A program made the translations under genes and the position numbers. From Desulfosporosinus sp. (GTDB lineage: Bacteria; Bacillota; Desulfitobacteriia; Desulfitobacteriales; Desulfitobacteriaceae), in contig JARLHV010000013.1 in NCBI GenBank assembly GCA_031292055.1, forward strand, positions 1 through 62,676: a stretch of DNA of 62,676 bases, read 5' to 3'. The notes under the pieces were generated by a model. It was not told the origin of the DNA and searched no databases. It worked only from the letters and a program-made list of their open reading frames with translations. This document shows, piece by piece, positions 34,321 through 44,134 of the stretch (within the stretch, counting starts at the first letter, position 1; each line of letters opens with the position of its first letter).

Positions 34321-35138
34321 AAAATATACGGGTAATCACGCTTGAAAATATAAGTTTGGCAGAATTGACAGACGTTTGGAACCGCTGTTGGCACGGTTAT
34401 TATTATGATATGACGTATACGCCTGAGCACATAAGAGTTTGGCTTCAACTCAGCCAAGTTTCCCTACAGAATTCTATTGCAATCAGGGTAGAAAATCAGG
34501 TTGCTGGGTTTGCTTTGTTGTCCGTGGACGGAAGCGAAGGCTGGATCGCTGGGACTTGCATTGATCCCTTATACCGACGCAAAGGGCTTTTTACACCTTT
34601 AATGAGCTCTCAACTTAATTCAGCTCTTTGTATCGGGCTGAAACGAGTTTATCTTGAGGTCCTAGAGCAAAATCATGCGCTCAAAGTCTATCAGTCTGTC
34701 GGTTTCACTCAGGTGCGTCGACTTAATATTTATCGCAGTAATTGTCGGATGGATTTTCGTTCTGATAGGAAAGTTGAGACATGTACATTTGAAACGGTTC
34801 CCATTGAACAGTACTTTGCAAATCGTCGTCGGGCCAATTTTAATCCGGCCTGGCAACGAAGAGAGGAGTATCTGAAACGGTATAGGCATTATTTAGCCGT
34901 GATGAATTTGACTGGAACCGCGGGTGCTTTATTTGCGGGAGATAAAAATGCTCTCTGTCTTGATGCTTGGAGTGCTACCGAAGCCGGAGCTGAAGAACTG
35001 ATCCCCTCAGTGCTTGGGCGCTCAATCGCACCATTTTCACTGACCAATCAACCTGAAGATTGGATTGTTGCTTTGCTTAGAGTTTATGGGATTCATCCAA
35101 GTGCAAAACAACTTGAAATGTGTACAGAACTGTCATAA
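34317..35138 (+). CDS. GNAT-family N-acetyltransferase
   Basis: The 273-residue protein has a GNAT fold in its first half: IAIRVENQVAGFALLSVDG, then WIAGTCIDPLYRRKGLFTPL, with the R-x-x-G-x acetyl-CoA loop, and VYLEVLEQNHALKVYQSVGF. The second half (about residues 150-273) is a further domain without clear match. The start lies directly behind a five-codon ORF. Substrate unknown. Confidence 0.85.
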   Translation: MKNIRVITLENISLAELTDVWNRCWHGYYYDMTYTPEHIRVWLQLSQVSLQNSIAIRVENQVAGFALLSVDGSEGWIAGTCIDPLYRRKGLFTPLMSSQLNSALCIGLKRVYLEVLEQNHALKVYQSVGFTQVRRLNIYRSNCRMDFRSDRKVETCTFETVPIEQYFANRRRANFNPAWQRREEYLKRYRHYLAVMNLTGTAGALFAGDKNALCLDAWSATEAGAEELIPSVLGRSIAPFSLTNQPEDWIVALLRVYGIHPSAKQLEMCTELS

Positions 35139-35251
35139 ACGTCACCTCACTTTCATAGGCTATTAAAGTCCGGTGTTTCGATGAAAAATGGGTCAGTTTT
35201 CGTCAAAACATAGGTTTAATCAAAAATTTTTTGATTTATTCACAAAAACTA

Positions 35252-35279
35252 TTGTAAATTCCATAAATAGGTATATACT
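35252..35279 (+). promoter_or_regulatory. Promoter candidate of a 34-residue peptide gene
   Basis: TTGTAA (35252-35257), a 16-base spacer and TATACT (35274-35279), about 50 bases before the ORF at 35328. Confidence 0.5.
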
Positions 35280-35327
35280 TATTAAGTAAACTTTAAATCA
35301 TCGAAAGGAGAAAGGAGAAAAATTTCT

Positions 35328-35432
35328 ATGACACAAAAAGAGCAATTAATGATTAATGCGATTTTAGAATCTATTGGACTGGAATCAATTAAGTCCACAC
35401 AGGACACAAGCCTAATTCATGAAGAAGGATAA
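35328..35432 (+). CDS. 34-residue hypothetical peptide
   Basis: A doubled SD (GAAAGGAGAAAGGAG) precedes the ATG at 35328. The product is acidic and helical in its first half (TQKEQLMINAILESIGLESI) and has no recognised family. A promoter candidate and a terminator flank it, so it looks like a complete small gene. Confidence 0.5.
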   Translation: MTQKEQLMINAILESIGLESIKSTQDTSLIHEEG

Positions 35433-35521
35433 GTAGTTACAGAAAGGGTGCGGTATTTTGACCCAGATTCTAATCCTAAATTGTAACCTAATTAGCTTTA
35501 ACTCATTCAGAGGCCAAATCT

Positions 35522-35558
35522 AAAAGCGAGTTTCTTAAAATTTGAGAAGCTCGCTTTT
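35522..35558 (+). terminator. Rho-independent terminator
   Basis: AAAAGCGAGTTTCT pairs with AGAAGCTCGCTTTT with one mismatch; it ends the small peptide transcript. Confidence 0.7.
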
Positions 35559-35604
35559 GTACTTGGAAATAAAAATACATTTATAGAATGGAGTAGAAGA
35601 GCTT

Positions 35605-36186
35605 ATGACGTTGAGTGTACTTGGAATTGCCTGTAGCCCACGGCGCAATGGCAACTCGACCCGATTACTCCTAGAAGCGCTGGAAACTGCCAAGACTGAG
35701 GGCCATACTACTGAATTAGTATACTTTTCCGATCTGAAAATTAATCCCTGCCAAGGATGCAATGCTTGTTCGGCTAAAGGGATATGCGTCATAAAAGATG
35801 ATATACCCAAGCTCCAAGAGAAGCTGATCCATGCTGATCGCCTAATCCTGGCTGCTCCTATTTTTATGATGGGGTTAAATGCCCAAACGAAAATAATAAT
35901 TGATCGTATGCAAACGTTTTGGGCCCTCAAATATTTACATCATCAGACTCTTGTAAATTCATCCGGTTATGAACGTATCGGTCTTTATCTTGGCACGGCT
36001 GGAACTAAAAAACCAGACGTGTTTGATTGCGCCGAACGTTCCATTAAAACTCTCTTTCATTTGTTAGATATTCAATACGCCCAACCTTGCCTTTATAGTG
36101 GGATTGATCACGCTGGAGAAATCAATGAACATCCGACAGCCTTTGCTGAGGTGCGAAAGGCTACGCAAGCGTTGCTGATCTCCTGA
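35605..36186 (+). CDS. Flavodoxin-fold NAD(P)H-dependent oxidoreductase
   Basis: The 193-residue protein is of the iron-sulfur-flavoprotein/NADPH-dependent FMN reductase type: the FMN phosphate loop GIACSPRRNGNSTRLLLEAL, and a cysteine cluster CQGCNACSAKGIC that can bind a [4Fe-4S] centre, then DRLILAAPIFMMGL. It may reduce quinones, metals or flavin. Neighbours give no specific substrate. The SD is weak (GGAGTAGAAGAG). Confidence 0.88.
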   Translation: MTLSVLGIACSPRRNGNSTRLLLEALETAKTEGHTTELVYFSDLKINPCQGCNACSAKGICVIKDDIPKLQEKLIHADRLILAAPIFMMGLNAQTKIIIDRMQTFWALKYLHHQTLVNSSGYERIGLYLGTAGTKKPDVFDCAERSIKTLFHLLDIQYAQPCLYSGIDHAGEINEHPTAFAEVRKATQALLIS

Positions 36187-36205
36187 TCTGCAAAATTTTT
36201 TTAGT

Positions 36206-36248
36206 CTAATCTGTCGAATTTATGCAAATTATTATTCGATCAGATTAG
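36206..36248. repeat. Inverted repeat after the flavoprotein gene
   Basis: CTAATCTGTCGAAT (36206-36219) pairs with ATTCGA and CAGATTAG (36234-36248) with a single bulged T. Confidence 0.6.
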
Positions 36249-36301
36249 TCCAGTCATGAGGGTTCCTACAGATCCTAGACTGGTTGGGATCATAACTTCC
36301 C

Positions 36302-36342
36302 CAGATCTAGTACCTCAGTCTAAGACTGAGGTACTAGATCTG
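36302..36342. repeat. 41-base palindrome (20-bp arms, 1-base centre)
   Basis: Bases 36302-36321 and 36323-36342 are exact reverse complements around A36322. The near-absence of a loop is odd for a terminator and could mark a protein-binding site, a cruciform, or the joined ends of an excised element. Confidence 0.75.
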
Positions 36343-36434
36343 TCCTATCTATTTGGAGTATGCTATACTCACTAAAAGGGAACATCATCCATTATTTCGA
36401 TATGAATAGTTAAATAAAAGGAGGACATTGTCAG

Positions 36435-38177
36435 ATGAGTATTCAAGATCGCTACCGCTTATGGTCGGAAGACCCCTATTTTGAGGAAAAAACACGACAA
36501 GAGCTAGGACAGATTACCGATCCGCAAGAAATTGAGGACCGCTTTTATACAGATTTAGAATTTGGCACAGGTGGTTTGAGAGGAATTATTGCCGCAGGTA
36601 CAAATCGAATGAACAAATATGTTATTCGGAAAGTAACCCAAGGGTTGGCCGAGTGTGTTTGTGATCATGGCCAAGAGGGAATGAAACGTGGTGTGGTTAT
36701 TGCCTACGATTCTCGGAAATACTCGCCAGAATTCGCCCTGGAAGCAGCCTTGGTTCTTGCGAAAAACGGAGTTAAAGTGTATCTCTTTGATGCGCTTCGC
36801 CCCACACCAGAGCTTTCGTTTGCAGTTCGTCATTTGCATGCTTTAGCCGGTATTGTAGTGACAGCCAGCCACAACCCTAAAGCATATAACGGTTATAAAG
36901 TATACTGGGAGGACGGTGGACAGGTTCCTCCAGTGAAAGCAGACCAAATTCTTGCCCGTATTGAAGCCCGTGAGAGTTGGCTGGGAATCGAACCTATGTC
37001 AATAGAAGCTGCTAAGATGGGCGGGTTTCTTGAAATTATCGGCGAAGAAATCGATCAACCTTATCTTGCTCGTGTTCACGAACTTGCTCTGCACTCAGAT
37101 CTCGACGCCCAAAAAGGGAAGGAACTTCGGATCGTTTATACGCCCCTGCACGGAGCAGGGAATTTACTTGTCCGCAGGGTTTTGGCTGAACTTGGTTTTT
37201 CTTCGGTTACCGTTGTACCTGAGCAAGAGCTCCCTGATCCGGAATTTACAACCGTTCCGTATCCGAATCCGGAAATCCCAGCTACGTTTGAACTTGCCCG
37301 AAAATATGGACTGGAAAGGCAAGCCGACCTTCTCTTGGCCACTGACCCGGATGCTGACCGTTTGGGCGTGGTCTTGCGTGATTCACACGGAGCCTATATA
37401 CAGCTCACTGGAAATCAAATTGGAGTATTGTTAACCTATTACATTCTCTCTCAAAAAAAGGCCTTAGGGACTCTTCCAGAAAACGCAACGATTATTAAAA
37501 CGGTAGCCTCAACCGATCTGGCGGATGAAGTTGCTCGTTATTTCAATGTTCGCGTGGAAAATGTACTTACTGGATTTAAATTCATTGCCGAAAAAGAAAA
37601 AGAGATGGAAGAAGGCGGCTGGGGAACATTCCAGTTCGGTTTTGAAGAGAGTTACGGGTATCTCGCCGGGGATTTTGTACGAGATAAAGACGCAATTATT
37701 GCTTCTGTCCTTTTGTCAGAAGCGGCTCTCTATTACCGGCAGGTTGAAGGACGTACCCTTCTTGATGTCCTTGAGTTTATCTATGAGAAATTTGGATACT
37801 ACCTGGATGAGCAAGAGTCTCTTGCTTTAGAGGGCATCCAAGGTAAAGAAGAGATTATGAAGATTATGAATTCACTAAGAAAAGCAGAGATCCTTGAACT
37901 GGGCGGAATTCCTATCTGGAAACTAGATGACTATGAGCAACGAATTGGCAAAGATATTTCTACGGGCCAGACATATCCTCTCACCCTTCCCTCTTCCAAT
38001 GTCTTGCGGTTTTCCTTTAATGGTGGAGGTTTTGTCATGGTGCGTCCTTCGGGCACTGAGCCTAAAATAAAATTTTACTTCTCAGTAAAAGCAGATAATC
38101 GTTCAGAGGCAGAGGATACCCTGCGTAGGGTAAGAACCGATGTCATGAATCGCATAGCGCAAATACGAGTCGTTTGA
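36435..38177 (+). CDS. pgcA: Phosphoglucomutase/phosphomannomutase family
   Basis: The 580-residue enzyme has four phosphohexomutase domains: the phosphoserine loop TASHNPKAYNGYKVY, metal-binding TDPDADRLG, substrate loop FGFEESYGY and the C-terminal phosphate-binding VRPSGTEPKIKFY. It interconverts glucose 1- and 6-phosphate. AAAGGAGG precedes the ATG. A TGCTATACT extended -10 element lies at 36361. A strong terminator follows. Confidence 0.95.
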   Translation: MSIQDRYRLWSEDPYFEEKTRQELGQITDPQEIEDRFYTDLEFGTGGLRGIIAAGTNRMNKYVIRKVTQGLAECVCDHGQEGMKRGVVIAYDSRKYSPEFALEAALVLAKNGVKVYLFDALRPTPELSFAVRHLHALAGIVVTASHNPKAYNGYKVYWEDGGQVPPVKADQILARIEARESWLGIEPMSIEAAKMGGFLEIIGEEIDQPYLARVHELALHSDLDAQKGKELRIVYTPLHGAGNLLVRRVLAELGFSSVTVVPEQELPDPEFTTVPYPNPEIPATFELARKYGLERQADLLLATDPDADRLGVVLRDSHGAYIQLTGNQIGVLLTYYILSQKKALGTLPENATIIKTVASTDLADEVARYFNVRVENVLTGFKFIAEKEKEMEEGGWGTFQFGFEESYGYLAGDFVRDKDAIIASVLLSEAALYYRQVEGRTLLDVLEFIYEKFGYYLDEQESLALEGIQGKEEIMKIMNSLRKAEILELGGIPIWKLDDYEQRIGKDISTGQTYPLTLPSSNVLRFSFNGGGFVMVRPSGTEPKIKFYFSVKADNRSEAEDTLRRVRTDVMNRIAQIRVV

Positions 38178-38231
38178 TGAGAATCCGCGCCTGAGCAAAG
38201 GTTTTATAGTTGCTTGGGCCGAATAGGTATG

Positions 38232-38267
38232 AATTTGAAACGGACTTTTAGAAGTCCGTTTCAAATT
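38232..38267. terminator. Terminator hairpin after pgcA
   Basis: A perfect 16-bp stem (38232-38247 with 38252-38267) with loop TTAG. The left arm carries no preceding T-run, so it could be bidirectional. Confidence 0.75.
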
Positions 38268-38393
38268 ATACTCCGTCAGATGGTATGAGCGTTTTGAGGT
38301 TTCCCCTTAACCACTATAGATACACCACTTCTGGATGTGAGTGGTTCGAGGCTTTGCTTAAGTTTACATAGGTAAAAATAGTTTCGAAAAATG

Positions 38394-38410
38394 TCTGACC
38401 ATTATTGACC
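38394..38410. promoter_or_regulatory. CtsR-like operator
   Basis: On the minus strand GGTCAAT-AAT-GGTCAGA matches the CtsR heptad repeat GGTCAAA-N3-GGTCAAA. It overlaps the -35 element of the promoter for cbpA-clpB, where a repressor would block RNA polymerase. Confidence 0.6.
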
Positions 38411-38433
38411 TTCGGGGGAAAAGGGAATATAAT
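38405..38433 (+). promoter_or_regulatory. Sigma-A promoter of cbpA-clpB
   Basis: TTGACC (38405-38410), a 17-base spacer and TATAAT (38428-38433), with a leader of about 125 bases. Confidence 0.8.
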
Positions 38434-38563
38434 CTAATTGTGAAGGAGAAAACACTCCAACATATCCCATACTAAAACAGAACTAATAAAACTAATAGAA
38501 CAAATAATAAGCAAATTATAGAATAACTTTTGCCCCAAGCGCACGAATATATGAGGTGAGAAT

Positions 38564-39577
38564 ATGGATTTTAAAGATTATTATGTCAGCCTTGGTGTGT
38601 CACCAGATGCGGACGAAAAAACTATAAAAAAAGCCTATCAGAAATTAGCTAAAAAATACCATCCGGATGTTAATCCGGGGGACAAAGCGGCTGAAGCGAA
38701 ATTCAAAGAATCCACAGAAGCCTATCAAGCGATCAGTGATCCTGAGAAGCGTCAAAAATACGATGAATTACGACAGGACTATCAGGCATGGCAGAACCGT
38801 GGAGGACGTGGAGAGTATGATTATGGTCGCTGGCAGACGCATCCAGGTGGTAGGGGTGGTAGCAATCAAACTCACACTATGTCTCCGGAAGAGTTTGCAG
38901 AAATGTTCGGTGGCTCGGGAAGATCGGGTGGATTTAGTGATATGGGAGGAGACGAGTACTCCGATTTCTTCTCGACTCTCTTTGGTGGGGCTGGGGGGCA
39001 AGCTCAGGGGTTTGGTGGAAGTTCTGTTAGACGACGAGCCCGTGTTGGTCAGGACCTTGAAGTCGAAGTTCAAGTGACCCTCGAAGAAATTTATAATGGA
39101 ACGACACGAATCATTCGGGTTGGAGAAAAGCAAATTGAGGCTAAAATTCCGAAAGGGGTACGGACTGGCTCTAAGGTTCGGATTGCTGGTCAAGGTGGTC
39201 CAGGGGTCTCAGGTGGAGCGGCAGGTAATCTCTATTTAAACATAACGGTAAGTTCTCATGCCCGTTTTGTTCGCGATGGGGATGACTTGAAGGTTGATCT
39301 ACCGATTGATTTTTACCGAGCTGTTTTAGGCGGAGAGGTCAGTGTTCGTACCTTTGGTGGGGAAGTTCTTCTCAAAATCCCCCCCCTCTCTCAAAGTGGA
39401 AAAAAATTCCGCTTAAGAGGAAAAGGTATGCCGAACTTAGAAAAACCACTTCAACATGGGGATCTCTTGGCAGAATTATCGATCATTTTACCTGAAGGCA
39501 TGAGCGAGCAAGAAATTACGACCCTGCGCGAATTAGCCGAGCAACGAGGAATAACCGAAAAAATTACTGGAAAATAA
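38564..39577 (+). CDS. cbpA: DnaJ-class co-chaperone (CbpA type, no zinc finger)
   Basis: The 337-residue protein has an N-terminal J domain with the HPD motif at residues 33-35, a glycine-rich linker (GGRGEYDYGR, GGSGRSGGFSDMGGDEYSD) and a DnaJ C-terminal substrate-binding domain (RRARVGQDLEVEVQVTLEEI). The four CxxCxGxG repeats of DnaJ are absent. It stimulates DnaK's ATPase. It lies 58 bases before clpB in a CtsR-controlled operon. Confidence 0.93.
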   Translation: MDFKDYYVSLGVSPDADEKTIKKAYQKLAKKYHPDVNPGDKAAEAKFKESTEAYQAISDPEKRQKYDELRQDYQAWQNRGGRGEYDYGRWQTHPGGRGGSNQTHTMSPEEFAEMFGGSGRSGGFSDMGGDEYSDFFSTLFGGAGGQAQGFGGSSVRRRARVGQDLEVEVQVTLEEIYNGTTRIIRVGEKQIEAKIPKGVRTGSKVRIAGQGGPGVSGGAAGNLYLNITVSSHARFVRDGDDLKVDLPIDFYRAVLGGEVSVRTFGGEVLLKIPPLSQSGKKFRLRGKGMPNLEKPLQHGDLLAELSIILPEGMSEQEITTLRELAEQRGITEKITGK

Positions 39578-39635
39578 GTTGAATGCTTGTGAATCGATGT
39601 CTAACTTTATCTAGCTTAAAAAGGAGTGAGTAATT

Positions 39636-42233
39636 ATGTCTTTTGATACCAATCGTTTTACCCAGAAATCTCAGGAAGCAATCTCAGATGCCCAAACTAA
39701 GGCGGAACGAAACGGGAATAGCCAGGTAGAACCTGAACATCTCTTGCTCTCCCTTCTAGAGCAAGGGGATGGCGTCGTTCCCCAAGTGTTGACTAAAATG
39801 AATATGGCAGTTGGTGCACTCATCCAGAGTATTCGGCAAGAGATCAACCGCTTTCCCCGTATGAGTGGCGGAAACGTGCAAATAAGCATTTCACCCCGTT
39901 TGCGGACTGTTTTAGTAGCGGCCCATGATGAGATGGTCCCGTTTGGTGATGAGTATGTAAGCACAGAGCATTTGCTTTTGGCAATTTTTAAAAAGGCTGG
40001 AGGGCCTGCCGAACAAATTCTAAAACAAGCCGGACTGACCCAGGAAAAATTGCTTCAGGCTTTGCGTGAAGTTAGAGGAACTCAACGTGTCACCAGTGCC
40101 AATCCCGAAGGCACCTATGCGGCTCTTGAACAATATGGGCTCAACTTAGTAGAACAAGCGAGGCGTGGTCGTCTTGATCCCGTAATTGGCCGTGATGAAG
40201 AAATCCGTCGGGTTATTCAGACCTTATCTCGCCGCACAAAAAATAATCCTGTGCTAATTGGTGAGCCTGGGGTCGGCAAAACAGCGATTGTGGAAGGATT
40301 GGCTCAACGGATTGTGCGGGGAGATGTCCCAGATGCCATTAAAAATAAACAAGTCATTGCTCTCGATATGGGAACCTTAATTGCCGGGGCTAAGTACCGA
40401 GGGGAATTTGAAGAACGTCTGAAAGCAGTGCTTAAAGAAATCCAAGACCGAGACGATGTAATTTTATTTATCGACGAATTGCATACTGTTGTAGGTGCGG
40501 GAGCCGCTGAAGGAGCGATGGATGCTAGCAACATGCTAAAACCAATGTTGGCCCGTGGAGAACTCAGCATGCTCGGAGCGACGACACTTGCAGAATATCG
40601 CAAACACATTGAGAAAGATGCTGCACTTGAACGACGTTTCCAACCGATTATGGTGGATGCGCCTAGTGTAGAGGACACCATCTCAATTCTGCGTGGTCTC
40701 AAGGAACGCTATGAAACGCACCATGGTGTCCGAATTACAGATGGCGCGATCATCGCTGCAGCGACACTTTCCGATCGTTATATCAGTGACCGTTTCCTGC
40801 CGGATAAAGCGATCGACCTCATTGATGAAGCGGGAGCGCGTATGCGTATGGAAATTACCAGCGATCCCTATGAATTAGATCAGATCAAACGACGGATGAT
40901 GCAACTGGAAATCGAACGAGAAGCCTTAAAGAAAGAGAAAGATGAAGCCAGCAAAGACCGCTTAGCAAAAATTGAAGAAGAGTTGGCTAATCTCAAAGAA
41001 GAACGCTCTGGGCTGGATGCCCAATTGCAAGGTGAACGTGAAGTTCTGGCACGCATTCAACAACTCAAAGAGGAAGTCGACCGGGCGCGTAACCTTATGG
41101 AGCAAGCTCAACAGCAATTGGATTATAATAAAGCTGCCGAACTTCAGTATGGCATAATTCCGAATCTGGAAAAAGAACTTAAAGCCACAGAGCAAAAACT
41201 ACAAGCCAAGCAAAATACCCTGTTAAAACAAGAGGTAGTAGAGCAAGATATCGCCGAAATCGTAGCAACTTGGACCCATGTCCCCGTCTCTAAACTCATG
41301 GCGAGCGAGATGGAAAAACTTGTTCACATGGAAGAGGGCATTCATCAACGGGTTATCGGCCAAGAAGAAGCTGTGCGTGCTGTCGCTGATGCCGTACGTC
41401 GAGCACGTGCCGGGCTACAAGACCCGAATCGACCTTTGGGCTCATTCCTCTTCGTGGGGCCGACGGGTGTCGGGAAAACCGAGCTGGCCAGGGCACTGGC
41501 TGAGTTTCTATTTGATGACGAACAGGCCATGGTCAGAATTGATATGTCGGAGTATATGGAAAAACATACGGTAGCACGACTGATTGGAGCCCCACCCGGT
41601 TATGTGGGGTATGAAGAGGGTGGGCAACTCACGGAAGCCGTTCGTCGTAAACCTTACAGTGTCATTCTCTTTGATGAAATAGAGAAAGCGCATGGCGATG
41701 TCACTAATGTTCTCTTGCAACTCTTAGACGATGGGCGATTAACTGATGGGCAGGGTCGGATTGTAAACTTCAAAAACACGGTGGTAATTTTAACCAGTAA
41801 TATTGCCAGCCCGTCTATTCAAGAGATGGCCCGACGTAGTGCATCCCAAGAAGAAGTTCGGTCCACCATCAATGAAGAACTGCGGCAACACTTCCGGCCG
41901 GAATTTCTCAACCGTCTTGACGAAGTCATTGTTTTCCATCCTTTAGAACGCGTGCATATTGGGCGGATTATAGAAATCCAACTTGGCTTGTTGCGTCAAC
42001 GCTTAAGCGAACGCAAACTCACGCTTGAATTGACGGAGAAAGCACGCGCTCAACTTGCCAATGAGGGGTATGATCCTGTTTATGGAGCAAGGCCGCTCAA
42101 GCGCGTGATCCAGCAGCGTCTTCAAAATCCATTAGCCCTTAAACTTCTGCAAGGGGAATTTAAAGAAGGACAACAGATCCTTGTTGATGTCGACGATTTA
42201 GGAACTTATTCGTTTTCTTCTCAAAGAGATTAA
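39636..42233 (+). CDS. clpB: ATP-dependent chaperone ClpB
   Basis: The 865-residue disaggregase has an N-terminal Clp_N domain (two repeats), NBD1 with GEPGVGKT near residue 208, a coiled-coil middle domain (about residues 400-520), NBD2 with GPTGVGKT near residue 608, and a C-terminal domain. It resolves protein aggregates with DnaK/DnaJ. AAAAGGAG precedes the ATG. A terminator follows at 42284. Confidence 0.97.
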   Translation: MSFDTNRFTQKSQEAISDAQTKAERNGNSQVEPEHLLLSLLEQGDGVVPQVLTKMNMAVGALIQSIRQEINRFPRMSGGNVQISISPRLRTVLVAAHDEMVPFGDEYVSTEHLLLAIFKKAGGPAEQILKQAGLTQEKLLQALREVRGTQRVTSANPEGTYAALEQYGLNLVEQARRGRLDPVIGRDEEIRRVIQTLSRRTKNNPVLIGEPGVGKTAIVEGLAQRIVRGDVPDAIKNKQVIALDMGTLIAGAKYRGEFEERLKAVLKEIQDRDDVILFIDELHTVVGAGAAEGAMDASNMLKPMLARGELSMLGATTLAEYRKHIEKDAALERRFQPIMVDAPSVEDTISILRGLKERYETHHGVRITDGAIIAAATLSDRYISDRFLPDKAIDLIDEAGARMRMEITSDPYELDQIKRRMMQLEIEREALKKEKDEASKDRLAKIEEELANLKEERSGLDAQLQGEREVLARIQQLKEEVDRARNLMEQAQQQLDYNKAAELQYGIIPNLEKELKATEQKLQAKQNTLLKQEVVEQDIAEIVATWTHVPVSKLMASEMEKLVHMEEGIHQRVIGQEEAVRAVADAVRRARAGLQDPNRPLGSFLFVGPTGVGKTELARALAEFLFDDEQAMVRIDMSEYMEKHTVARLIGAPPGYVGYEEGGQLTEAVRRKPYSVILFDEIEKAHGDVTNVLLQLLDDGRLTDGQGRIVNFKNTVVILTSNIASPSIQEMARRSASQEEVRSTINEELRQHFRPEFLNRLDEVIVFHPLERVHIGRIIEIQLGLLRQRLSERKLTLELTEKARAQLANEGYDPVYGARPLKRVIQQRLQNPLALKLLQGEFKEGQQILVDVDDLGTYSFSSQRD

Positions 42234-42283
42234 GCAATCTGCTAAATACCTCTGCCACGTTTAAGACACCATTTCTATAACAG

Positions 42284-42313
42284 AGTCCCCCATGATTTTC
42301 ATGGGGGACTTTC
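42284..42313. terminator. Terminator between clpB and cation efflux gene
   Basis: AGTCCCCCATG (42284-42294) pairs exactly with CATGGGGGACT (42300-42310), then TTTCC. It sits between convergent genes and may serve both. Confidence 0.8.
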
Positions 42314-42340
42314 CTTATGGCGAGCGGTTAATGTGGCGGT

Positions 42341-43408
42341 TTATTGGACATCTTTACCATTTTCCCAGAGAGCTTCATGGCAAAGAAGTGCAGGACATCC
42401 ACACTGCTCTATTTCGACTTCGATCGTTGTGTGAGAGATCCCGAATTCCTTCAGGAGATATTGTTTGAGTTGCTTGATGATGTTCATACTCCGCTCAAGT
42501 GAACCCTCCGGATCAACGACGAGATGACAACTAAGTGTGACTCGTTCCGGAGTCACACTCCAAACATGAAGATCATGAATATCCTTGGCACCTGGTAATG
42601 TTTGAACAAAAGCTAGCAAACGATCGTATTCGAAATTGTCTGGGGCCCCTTCCATTAAAATATGAAGCGTTTCTTTGACAATCTTCCAAGCATTCCAAGC
42701 GATCATTAGAGCAATCAAAACGGAGATGATCGGGTCAATCACATACCAGTGGGTAATTTGCATAATTACGGCACCGATGATAACCCCTGCTGAGGCTGCT
42801 GCATCCCCTAAGACATGAAGAAGGGCGGAACGGACGTTGAGGTTATCTTCCCCCCCTCGGAAGCTAAAGGCAATCGCCAGATTAACAATCACACCAACAC
42901 TGGCACTTAGATACATAATTGTACTTTCGACGGGTTGCGGATTTTGAAAACGATGGAAAGCCTCGTAAAGAATCACGAAGGCAATAATAATTAAGGTCAT
43001 GGAATTGGCTAAAGCGGCTAAGATCCCAGTGCGATGATAGCCAAACGTTTTATCAAGGGTTGGAGATTTCTGTGCTTGAACGGCTGCAAACCAAGCGAGG
43101 CCTAAGGAGGCAACATCCGTCAGGACGTGTCCGGCATCGCTGAGAAGAGCTAAGCTGTTTGCTACGCTCCCGCCGCTAAGTTCTACAGCTAAGATTAAGA
43201 AGGTAGCCCAAAAAGCCCATTTTAACTTAGTTCCTGTGGCATGGATGTGTCCCCCTAGTGCACCGTGGTTGTGTCCATGATGATCGTTTTTGAGATCTCG
43301 ATCTGTACCCGGTTGATTGTGAACAGGGGTTGCCTCGTGTTGGTGATTAGGATCATGCTTGTGCTTATGGTTATGGGGTTCTACTGGTAAGTCATCAGGT
43401 TTTGACAT
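42341..43408 (-). CDS. Cation diffusion facilitator (CzcD/ZitB-like)
   Basis: The 355-residue protein has a His-rich N-terminus (HNHKHKHDPNHQHE and further histidines to about residue 55), six membrane helices with the HxxxD metal sites (SDAGHVLTD, HVLGDAAAS), and a cytoplasmic C-terminal domain (HDLHVWSVTPERVTL). It exports zinc or related metals by proton antiport. AAGGAGG precedes the ATG. An ArsR/SmtB sensor is encoded just upstream. Confidence 0.92.
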   Translation of the reverse strand: MSKPDDLPVEPHNHKHKHDPNHQHEATPVHNQPGTDRDLKNDHHGHNHGALGGHIHATGTKLKWAFWATFLILAVELSGGSVANSLALLSDAGHVLTDVASLGLAWFAAVQAQKSPTLDKTFGYHRTGILAALANSMTLIIIAFVILYEAFHRFQNPQPVESTIMYLSASVGVIVNLAIAFSFRGGEDNLNVRSALLHVLGDAAASAGVIIGAVIMQITHWYVIDPIISVLIALMIAWNAWKIVKETLHILMEGAPDNFEYDRLLAFVQTLPGAKDIHDLHVWSVTPERVTLSCHLVVDPEGSLERSMNIIKQLKQYLLKEFGISHTTIEVEIEQCGCPALLCHEALWENGKDVQ

Positions 43409-43447
43409 TGGTCGCTTCCTCCTTGCCTATTATAATATACTGATCTA

Positions 43448-43463
43448 TTAATATTTATATTAA
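43448..43463. promoter_or_regulatory. Operator candidate before the efflux gene
   Basis: TTAATAT-TT-ATATTAA is a perfect 7+7 palindrome 40 bases upstream of the efflux gene's start, in the gap after the sensor gene. It may be an ArsR-family site. Confidence 0.45.
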
Positions 43464-43525
43464 AACATGTACTTGAATGTTAAGCTAAAAAGTATTTTAA
43501 GTCTAAGTATAAAGGTTGAAATAGA

Positions 43526-43891
43526 TTACTTTATGAGGTGGTTGCTATGGTCGAGTGCTTTCTCTAAGATGATCTTTACGTGTTCATCGTGAATGCTATA
43601 GCGAACGAGCTTTCCTTCTTTGCGAGACCGGGCAAGCCCCATGGCTTTTAGTAGGCGCAAATGGTGGGAAGCAGCTGAGACGGTTAAATCTGTAATCTGA
43701 GCAATATCACAGACGCAAAGATCGGGTTCCAGAAGCAGTGTATAAATAATCTTAACCCGTGTTTCATCGGCAAGAGCTTTGAAAATAGGGGTTACTCCTT
43801 CAATTTGCGTTACAGAGTGAGCTAACTCACTTAACCGTTGCGGAGTTTGGCAATCTGTGTGACGAAGGTGATGATGACTGGGATGTTCCAA
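43526..43891 (-). CDS. ArsR/SmtB-family metal-sensing repressor
   Basis: The TTG at 43891 has AAGGGGA upstream. The 121-residue winged-helix protein has LCVCDIAQITDLTVSAASHH as recognition region. Its C-terminal alpha-5 helix carries D-x-H and a later H-x-x-H (in DEHVKIILEKALDHSNH), the zinc site of SmtB/CzrA. The N-terminus holds a HHH cluster and one Cys. It probably represses itself and the downstream efflux pump until zinc binds. Confidence 0.88.
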   Translation of the reverse strand: MEHPSHHHLRHTDCQTPQRLSELAHSVTQIEGVTPIFKALADETRVKIIYTLLLEPDLCVCDIAQITDLTVSAASHHLRLLKAMGLARSRKEGKLVRYSIHDEHVKIILEKALDHSNHLIK

Positions 43892-43915
43892 GCTAATTTC
43901 CCCTTTTTTGCTTTT

Positions 43916-43950
43916 TTAAATACATTATAACGCTTAAATACATTATAACG
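43916..43950. repeat. Tandem 17-base direct repeat at the ArsR-family promoter
   Basis: TTAAATACATTATAACG occurs at 43916-43932 and again, identical, at 43934-43950. On the minus strand each copy carries TATAAT; the distal one has TTCACA 17 bases upstream (43967-43972), so the copies duplicate the -10 region. They may also be repressor sites. Confidence 0.7.
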
Positions 43951-44134
43951 ATTGCTTGAGTGTTTGTGAATAGATTTTAGCGCGCAGTTCGGAAAATAAG
44001 CTCCCTATGGCGACAAAGATGGATCACGCTAAGACTTAAGGAAAGAGATGCACGCCTGAGTATTCGATAAGGTAGTTGAATAAGTAGATAGGAAATTGTA
44101 AACTGAATATGAATCGAATGAAGGAGTAGATAAG

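Noticed and set aside
43980..44134. Possible S-box or T-box leader before cysK
   Set aside because: The gap is too short and no conserved core of either class is visible.
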